A stretch of DNA of 8,639 nt from Fidelibacterota bacterium (GTDB lineage: Bacteria; Marinisomatota; Marinisomatia; SCGC-AAA003-L08; TMED161). The stretch covers positions 1-8,639 of the forward strand of contig PCDA01000010.1 in NCBI GenBank assembly GCA_002591605.1, in the 5' to 3' direction. Position 1 is the stretch's first letter, and every line of letters starts with the position of its first letter. The translations under genes and the position numbers were made by a program. Of the stretch, positions 1-5,916 are shown piece by piece. The notes beneath the pieces were generated by a model. It did not search any database and was not told the DNA's origin. It saw nothing but the letters and a program-made list of their open reading frames with translations.

Positions 1-1090
1 CTGAAGCCTTAAGTGATAGAGTGTCAATTTCTCCAGTTTCTTCTCCAGTGGATAACAATTGTATCATTACTGATGGGAATTCTCCAGTATTTTTAAGTGC
101 TTGTGATATATTTGCACCATTTTCGATATTTGTTGATGCTTCAATTGTAGCAAGCTCGTAAACTCTATTATCAACCACTTTTTTAACTAAATTTAGAGTA
201 TCTATAATTGGTACTCCTGCATTCACTAGGATACCAAAAGTCTTTGAGAATTTGCTTAAGATATTATCTTTTATTATTTTACCAAATATTGGAATCCTGA
301 GTAGCATTCTGTCTTTTAATAATTTACCTGAATCGGTAAGTGTTGCCATCCATATTGCTGTCAAAGATGTAAAGCTTGAAAATAAAACAAAGAATACATT
401 CGCTTGAAGCCATTCTCCTATATTTACCATAAGCACAGTATAGTATGGAAGTTCTGACCCTAATTGGTCATAGACATCTGAAAAGCTAGGAATTAGGTAT
501 GTGAATGTTAGAAATAAAGTAATTACAAGAAATCCTATTATAAAAACAGGGTAATACATTGCTGACTTAACTTTTCTCTGTGTTTCTTCTACAGTCTCAA
601 GATATTCAGCTAATTCTTCAAGAGTTTCAGATAACTTACCACTCACTTCTCCAGCTCTTACCATTGATATAAAAAGATTAGAAAAAACACCTGGATGTCG
701 TTCAAGCGTATCAGATAAAAGCATTCCCCTTTTTATATTTTGATCTAAATCACCAAGTATTTTCTTGAATTTTTTATTTTTTTCTTCCTGTGATAGAAAA
801 AATATAGATTTTTCTAGTGTAAGTCCAGCTGAAAACATGGTTGAAAGTTGACGTGTAAAGAAAACAAGAGTTGATAATGGAATTCGATTTTTAAACTTTT
901 CCATTTCTAGATTTAATCTATCTAGAAATGGTCCCAGGAAGTCAAATGCTACTTCATTTTCTTTTAACTTTACAATGGTGAATTTTTTTTCTTCAAGTTT
1001 TTCGTTTGCACGATTTAAGTTTTCAGCTTCTATTTTTCCTTCAAGCCGCTTACCATCTTGAGTTCTTACAATATATTCGTAGGAAGGCAT
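1..1090 (-). CDS. gspF: GspF/PilC-family inner-membrane platform protein (partial, C-terminus outside window)
   Basis: This is the polytopic inner-membrane platform of a type II secretion or type IV pilus machine; in the family it sits under the pseudopilus or pilus and couples to the GspE/PilB motor. The reading frame gives 363 codons before the window edge. Full family members have about 400, so roughly the last 40 residues, with the third membrane segment, are missing. The first T2SSF domain covers about residues 70-200, with the family pattern R80-QL...AGL90 and the MVRAGEVSGKL block at 143-153. A first membrane segment follows at about 178-202 and a second at about 231-250. The second T2SSF domain starts near 275, with AGVPIIDTL at 291-299 and STGEETGEID at 347-356. 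The start ATG overlaps the stop of the upstream ATPase gene by one base (TAATG), with only a weak AGAAG upstream, so translational coupling is likely. A perfect inverted repeat lies in codons 54-64. Family assignment is secure; T2SS versus pilus is not. Confidence 0.93.
   Translation of the reverse strand, partial: MPSYEYIVRTQDGKRLEGKIEAENLNRANEKLEEKKFTIVKLKENEVAFDFLGPFLDRLNLEMEKFKNRIPLSTLVFFTRQLSTMFSAGLTLEKSIFFLSQEEKNKKFKKILGDLDQNIKRGMLLSDTLERHPGVFSNLFISMVRAGEVSGKLSETLEELAEYLETVEETQRKVKSAMYYPVFIIGFLVITLFLTFTYLIPSFSDVYDQLGSELPYYTVLMVNIGEWLQANVFFVLFSSFTSLTAIWMATLTDSGKLLKDRMLLRIPIFGKIIKDNILSKFSKTFGILVNAGVPIIDTLNLVKKVVDNRVYELATIEASTNIENGANISQALKNTGEFPSVMIQLLSTGEETGEIDTLSLKAS
901..931 (-). repeat. 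perfect 12-bp inverted repeat with 7-nt loop inside the gspF-like gene
   Basis: Bases 901-912 (CCATTTCTAGAT) are the exact reverse complement of bases 920-931 (ATCTAGAAATGG), separated by seven bases. In the mRNA it would form a 12-bp hairpin beginning about 160 nt after the gspF start, within codons 54-64 (P54 to E64). No U-run follows it on either strand, so it does not look like an intrinsic terminator. Whether it has a role in RNA stability or expression ratio is unknown. Confidence 0.75.
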
Positions 1091-2808
1091 TAAATATCTT
1101 CTACTGTTGCTCTTAGAACTTCATCAATAGTTGTATCGCCACTAACAATTTTTGAGATTCCAGCATCTCTTAGAGGTGTCATCCCATTTTTAATAGCTTC
1201 TTTTTTAATTTCATTTTGATTCGCACCATCAAAAATTAATTTTTTCATAGGATTATCAACTTCTAGAATTTCATGAATTGCAGTTCGACCTTTATACCCA
1301 GTATTATGATTGTCTCTACTAGGAATTCCTCTAAGAAACTTTGTAGATTTTTGTTTATCCTTTGGGAAAGATATTAGATCTAACTCATCTTTTGTAGGCG
1401 TATAGTTCTCTTTATTATCTTTATCAATTGTTCTTACAAGTCTTTGTGCCATTACAAGATTTAATGAAGAACCGAGCAAGAATGGAGGAATTCCTAAATC
1501 TAGTAGCCTAGCGATTGTTGATGTAGCATCATTAGCATGAACAGTGCTGAATACCAGGTGACCAGTCATAGAAAATTTAACAGCAATGTTTGCAGTTTCT
1601 TCATCCCTTATCTCACCAATTAACAATACATCTGGGTCCTGTCTAAGAATAGATCTTAATGATGCTGCAAAGTTCAATCCTATCTCATCATGCATTTGCA
1701 CTTGATTGATCCCTGGTAATTGGTATTCCACTGGGTCTTCAACTGTTGTTATATTAATTCCTTCAGAATGTATTTCTTGAAGGGCTGCATACAACGTTGT
1801 CGACTTACCGCTACCAGTTGGTCCAGATATAATTATCATTCCATATGGTTGATTTATCCATTTTTTAAATGTAGTTAATTTTTTTTCTTCAAAACCAAGA
1901 TTACTAAGATTAAGAGATAACTTTCCACTTCCAAGTAATCTAAGAACAACTTTTTCACCATGAACTGTAGGTAGGATAGAAACCCTCACATCGATATCCC
2001 TTGAAGATGTTTTGATTTTCATTCTACCATCTTGTGGCAATCTATGTTCAGCAATATTAAGTTTAGATAGAATTTTTATCCTTGTTACTATACCATTAAG
2101 AGATGAAGCAGGAGGGGTCATTATTCTAATTAAAACTCCATCAACTCTTATCCTGACATTCACTTCATCCCTACCAGGTTCTATATGTATATCAGATGAA
2201 TCTTCTTTAATTGCTTCTGTTAAAATTAGGTTAACTAATTTTACAAATGGAGCATCTTTAGCAGAAACTTTCTCTTCCACTAAATCTAATTCATCTCCAT
2301 CCTCCTCACTGCCGGGGACTACTTTTATATTTGAAATAGCGCTTTCAACTTCTCCAGATTTTTTAACTCTTTCATATAGAGTTTCAATTGCATTACTTAT
2401 AGCAGTTTTTCCTGCAACTAGAATTTCAGGATTTAAATTAGTGAGCTTTTTTATTGCATCGATTGTTGCAACATCCTCAGGGTCTTCCATTGCAACATAT
2501 ATTGAGTTATCTGTTTGTTTTAGCGTGATTACATTATTTTCTCTTGCAAAATCTTCAGCTAAAAGCTTTACAGTTTCTTCTGGAGCTTTTAAAAGTTCAT
2601 CTTCACTAATAGACTTACTTCCAAGCTGCAGAGAAAATGCTTTTACCAAATCATCTTCTGTGATTGTTCCACTTGAAATAAGAATATTTCCAAGCTTATC
2701 TTTTTTGTTTTTTTGTTCTGCTAAAGCTTGATTTAATTGCTCTTCAGTTATGATCTTTTCATTAACTAAAATCTCACCAAGTTTTGCAAATTGTGGATTA
2801 TAACTCAT
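1090..2808 (-). CDS. gspE: GspE/PilB-family secretion/pilus assembly ATPase with MshEN-type N-terminal domain
   Basis: This is a cytoplasmic hexameric ATPase that powers pseudopilus or pilus assembly through the GspF/PilC platform encoded next. It has 572 residues, a normal length. Residues 9-32 and 38-61 are two tandem 24-residue motifs of the MshEN pattern (KLGxxL...LxxAxxxQ) separated by exactly five residues; in the family this domain can bind cyclic di-GMP. The rest of the N-terminal domain runs to about 145, followed by an acidic linker near 165-182. The catalytic core has SSDIHIEP at 204-211, Walker A GPTGSGKST at 329-337, the Asp box TTVEDPVEY at 354-362, Walker B DVLLIGEIRDEE at 393-404 and the His box TGHLVFSTVHAND at 415-427. 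The protein contains no cysteine, so the CxxC...CxxC zinc site expected at about 460-505 is lost. The start follows an AAAGGA ribosome site with 7 nt spacing. An extending ATPase is more likely than a PilT-type retraction ATPase, because the N-terminal domain is present. Confidence 0.96.
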   Translation of the reverse strand: MSYNPQFAKLGEILVNEKIITEEQLNQALAEQKNKKDKLGNILISSGTITEDDLVKAFSLQLGSKSISEDELLKAPEETVKLLAEDFARENNVITLKQTDNSIYVAMEDPEDVATIDAIKKLTNLNPEILVAGKTAISNAIETLYERVKKSGEVESAISNIKVVPGSEEDGDELDLVEEKVSAKDAPFVKLVNLILTEAIKEDSSDIHIEPGRDEVNVRIRVDGVLIRIMTPPASSLNGIVTRIKILSKLNIAEHRLPQDGRMKIKTSSRDIDVRVSILPTVHGEKVVLRLLGSGKLSLNLSNLGFEEKKLTTFKKWINQPYGMIIISGPTGSGKSTTLYAALQEIHSEGINITTVEDPVEYQLPGINQVQMHDEIGLNFAASLRSILRQDPDVLLIGEIRDEETANIAVKFSMTGHLVFSTVHANDATSTIARLLDLGIPPFLLGSSLNLVMAQRLVRTIDKDNKENYTPTKDELDLISFPKDKQKSTKFLRGIPSRDNHNTGYKGRTAIHEILEVDNPMKKLIFDGANQNEIKKEAIKNGMTPLRDAGISKIVSGDTTIDEVLRATVEDI

Positions 2809-2815
2809 TAAACTA

Positions 2816-2821
2816 TCCTTT
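2816..2821 (-). promoter_or_regulatory. ribosome binding site of the gspE-like gene
   Basis: AAAGGA on the minus strand, 7 nt before the ATG at 2808, inside the 18-nt gap after the lipoprotein gene (the only gap in the window longer than 4 nt). It supports the chosen start and suggests this gene can initiate independently of translation through the preceding gene. Confidence 0.65.
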
Positions 2822-2826
2822 CAATT

Positions 2827-5800
2827 TTAATCTGTACAAGTGCTAAGCAGCGTTACACTTACTTCGTCACTTTGAGCCCCATTTGGATTTACAAGATTTG
2901 CAAAGATAGTTGGGCTTGTACATGTATACTGTTCAGGGTCAGATGCTGTTAGCGTGCACTCATTATGATTAAATGTAATCCTAAAATATTTATTTCCATC
3001 ATCATCTGTCAACACTTGATTGCTAGGTGGCTCCAAAATAAATGCTTGCCCCCAAGTAAGTACTGTTGTGGCATCACATTGTTCTTGAGTAAGTGGTTCA
3101 CCCGTATCGGTATCAAACTGTTCTTCACCATCATCGTATTCATCATTACCGTTTATATCAAAGTAGCATAAGTTTAAGATTGCTTCAACTGTAGGAGCAC
3201 CCTGTGAACCTGTATATATTAGTTCAACATTAGAGCCTTGCACTGGTACACCATAAAAATCAAGAAGCTGAGCTCTTAAAATAACTTCAAAAGTATCATT
3301 ATTAGGGTTAGGGTTTGCAGGGCAAGCCCAATCTACTTGAGTATCAGATAATGGAAGTAATGACAATGAGCAATCTACACAAACATTCTCATAGTCTACA
3401 GGATTAGCAAAGCTTGAAACAACAATTTGTTGACTTGTAAGCCATTCTAAATCTAATTCTTCGCATTCTTCATAGGAAGACAGGCTATCAGAACAGAAGC
3501 TACCGGTTGTGTATCCTAAAATTTCAGGAACCTCGTGAAGCTGTGCTGAGTTATATGTAATTGTGGTCCAAGCAACACCAGGCCAGTGATCTGAATCAGG
3601 GTCACCTCCCGGCTTTACATTATTAGTTTTTGCTTCAGCTCCAATTTCAGCTAAATTTTCTGGGTTTAATGTAAAATAAACAGATGTTGAATCAACTACG
3701 GGATTTGCCCATGTATCCCAAAGCATTATTGAAACAGGCATTTCTGTTAATCCTCCTCCAATATTTTCAGCTTCTAAAAAAGAGTATCCAATAATACCTG
3801 AAGTTGCTGGCCCTGAAGCAACTGTTAATGGGACTGAATATGCAGAGCAAATAGGCTCATATAGTCTATCACTAGTTGAGCCATCACCATCTAAATCATC
3901 TACATCTAGGGCATCTAGTTCATCTGCATTTTCTATGGTTTCTAAGACAGAAAATGGATGGACCTCTAAATTCATTGCCACTGATGCTGGTACTTGACCT
4001 GAGTTAACTGTTACATTTGATACACCCAATGTTGAAATTGAATAGGCATCAGTTAAATTTTCATTTCCATCCAGATGAACACCTCCAAGTACTGTTTCAT
4101 TAGTTAACTTCCACCTAGTTACGTATGGCTCAGTGACATTATTTCCAAAAGCATCAGTTATGACTGCTTCCAGTACAGTAGACTCATCTGTTGGACTGCC
4201 TTGCACAGAGATAACACTTGGGAAGGGGGGGGTGATAGAAACTGAGTGTGCATATGATGATGAAATTTGGACACCAAGCGTATCTGTTAAGCCTTCATAA
4301 AGTCCAACTACTTTAACAAGTCCTGATGCAGTTTCTGCATTAAAGGTTGTTTTCGCATAAACAATTGTAGTGTCATCTGGAAAACTATTAAATATAGGGT
4401 CATCAAGTTCACCTGCTTGAGCAGAAACAAATAATCCATTTTCAGGATTTAGTGATCCAGCCTCTAGCCATTCACCATCATTATCATGATCAGCTTGGAT
4501 AGCAGAGAATGTCATAAACGAATTTAGCTCTGGCGGATTTCCTAATGAATCTGTGTAAAAAGCATATACATCAGTTGATTCTATGCCGTTATTATCAGGT
4601 AACAGATAATTTGAAGCAACCAATCTCAAATCTTCATCGCAATTAGGACATGCCTCATTATTAACTATTGTAATATTATCTGCTCCTATTTGATTGCCAT
4701 CAGAATCAGTTAAAATCTCTGAAGTAAAGGGGTCTAAAACATAGGCAGTTAAAATATCATTTCCACCTTGAATATTTGTATATGTAACACTAGCTACACC
4801 ATTCTGACCCTCAACTATAGTAGAATCTGAATCTGAGTTTTCGCAACAGGTATATTCAAATTCATGACTTATTTCACCATTTGATCCTCTTTCTTCAGCA
4901 TCAAGAGCAAATCTAACTAGAACATTAGATATACCAACTCCAGCTTGATTTTTTGCAATTACTGATATTTCTGTATTATCATATTGATCATGAGGAATTG
5001 ACTCATAGTTTGGATAGAAATAGAATTCTGCTATATCATATTCTGGCTCTTGTCCACCAGATACAGGATATGTCGCTTCAAGAGTTTCAGCAATATCTTC
5101 ATTGAATACAGATATACTAAAAACAACATCAACATTATTGCTACTTAGACCTGGAATTGATGCTGGCTCTATTGTGTATACTGCAGATGCAGGCTCACCG
5201 GTATCAGATGTATAGGCTAATGAATTATCCAATGAACCTACACCATCTGTAAGAAGATTGAATAAGATTGGAATATTTGGCATTGAAGAGTTATACTCAT
5301 TTAACACTCTAGCTGAAATAGTAGTTTGATAAGTTACATTTGTGTTGTCACTAAAAACTTCGCTAGTAGAGGTTGTAACACTTAAATTAATGAAATCTGA
5401 AAGAGAGTTAACAGTAATTTGCTCAGTTGTTTGATTAATAGTTTCATATTGATCTGTATATGTAAAAGTAACATTGAATAAGCCATTTTCACCATTATCT
5501 TTCCAGTATCCCTCTAAAATACCTTCGCTATTTGTAGTGGAGCTTCCACCATCAAAGTATGCAAAGCTGGACGTAGTTGATTCACAGTTTGAAGAATTAC
5601 CACCAGTAAGAATACATTCTTGTACATTGATTTCAGCCCCTTCAACAGGTTCATCATCTGAATCAAGTATTTCTATTTGAAAATATAAATGATAGTCTGT
5701 GGCAAGAGGATTATCAACATCATATGCGTAGGTTGTATTTTCAACACAATTTAATAGATGGCAATTCCTTACTTCTGTTTGAACTGAAATAGTATATGTT

Positions 5801-5913
5801 AAATTTGGATTTTCAGCCGAAACTGGCTCTGAATTATCGCAAGAAAGTGAAAATATTAGTAAGAAAATAGATATTAATAGCACTTTATAGTTTGAATAGT
5901 TTATGCTTTTCAT
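2827..5913 (-). CDS. large predicted lipoprotein with about seven degenerate Ig-like (Big_1/invasin-type) repeats
   Basis: The product has 1028 residues. Residues 1-24 form a lipoprotein-type signal (K2, K10, hydrophobic 11-23) with the box F-S-L-S-Cys25; the -3 Ser is slightly off consensus. The remainder is beta-rich, acidic and probably exported. A degenerate motif of the type x-D-xx-G-x-P-V-xx-(V)-x-F-x-L, typical of Big_1 or invasin Ig-like domains, recurs near residues 82, 203, 319, 451, 584, 729 and 881, giving about seven domains of 115-150 residues. Calcium-type loops occur at 475-480 (DHDNDG), 673-678 (DLDGDG) and 919-930 (DINGNDEYDDGE, an EF-hand-like spacing). There are 20 cysteines including Cys25, several in close pairs (51/56, 356/357, 422/425, 845/848), suggesting disulfides. 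It starts 3 nt after the secretin stop, with AAGGA upstream. Its place between secretin and ATPase genes suggests a substrate, adhesin or accessory channel part; the actual function is not recognisable. A C8 tract lies at codons 561-563. Confidence 0.88.
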   Translation of the reverse strand: MKSINYSNYKVLLISIFLLIFSLSCDNSEPVSAENPNLTYTISVQTEVRNCHLLNCVENTTYAYDVDNPLATDYHLYFQIEILDSDDEPVEGAEINVQECILTGGNSSNCESTTSSFAYFDGGSSTTNSEGILEGYWKDNGENGLFNVTFTYTDQYETINQTTEQITVNSLSDFINLSVTTSTSEVFSDNTNVTYQTTISARVLNEYNSSMPNIPILFNLLTDGVGSLDNSLAYTSDTGEPASAVYTIEPASIPGLSSNNVDVVFSISVFNEDIAETLEATYPVSGGQEPEYDIAEFYFYPNYESIPHDQYDNTEISVIAKNQAGVGISNVLVRFALDAEERGSNGEISHEFEYTCCENSDSDSTIVEGQNGVASVTYTNIQGGNDILTAYVLDPFTSEILTDSDGNQIGADNITIVNNEACPNCDEDLRLVASNYLLPDNNGIESTDVYAFYTDSLGNPPELNSFMTFSAIQADHDNDGEWLEAGSLNPENGLFVSAQAGELDDPIFNSFPDDTTIVYAKTTFNAETASGLVKVVGLYEGLTDTLGVQISSSYAHSVSITPPFPSVISVQGSPTDESTVLEAVITDAFGNNVTEPYVTRWKLTNETVLGGVHLDGNENLTDAYSISTLGVSNVTVNSGQVPASVAMNLEVHPFSVLETIENADELDALDVDDLDGDGSTSDRLYEPICSAYSVPLTVASGPATSGIIGYSFLEAENIGGGLTEMPVSIMLWDTWANPVVDSTSVYFTLNPENLAEIGAEAKTNNVKPGGDPDSDHWPGVAWTTITYNSAQLHEVPEILGYTTGSFCSDSLSSYEECEELDLEWLTSQQIVVSSFANPVDYENVCVDCSLSLLPLSDTQVDWACPANPNPNNDTFEVILRAQLLDFYGVPVQGSNVELIYTGSQGAPTVEAILNLCYFDINGNDEYDDGEEQFDTDTGEPLTQEQCDATTVLTWGQAFILEPPSNQVLTDDDGNKYFRITFNHNECTLTASDPEQYTCTSPTIFANLVNPNGAQSDEVSVTLLSTCTD
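4225..4232 (-). repeat. C8 homopolymer tract (G8 on the plus strand) inside the Ig-like lipoprotein gene
   Basis: Eight consecutive G on the plus strand read as C8 in the gene, within the codons for T561-P562-P563-F564. I worked through both slipped frames. Loss of one C reaches a TAA after 21 further codons; gain of one C reaches a TGA after 12. Either event would cut the protein to little more than half its length. The tract stands out in an AT-rich gene. Confidence 0.8.
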
Positions 5914-5916
5914 AGA

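Noticed and set aside
2012..2731. Long open frame on the plus strand (239 codons)
   Set aside because: It lies wholly inside the clearly real gspE-like gene on the other strand, is rich in Ser/Ile/Leu from antisense codons, and has no recognisable motif or ribosome site. The shorter plus-strand frames near 2965, 5474, 6149 and 7163 fail for the same reasons.
1090..2808. Alternative reading of the ATPase as a PilT-type retraction motor
   Set aside because: PilT proteins are about 350 residues and lack the long N-terminal domain; this protein has the full MshEN-type N-terminus and pairs with a GspF/PilC gene.
3885..3930. Repeated CATCT-like units resembling a microsatellite
   Set aside because: The units are imperfect and encode an acidic Asp/Leu/Ala stretch (about residues 664-678), so the pattern reflects Asp codon reuse rather than a slippage repeat.
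4221..4232. Possible G-quadruplex at the GGGAAGGGGGGGG stretch
   Set aside because: Only two G-runs are present; four separate runs close together are needed for a stable intramolecular quadruplex.
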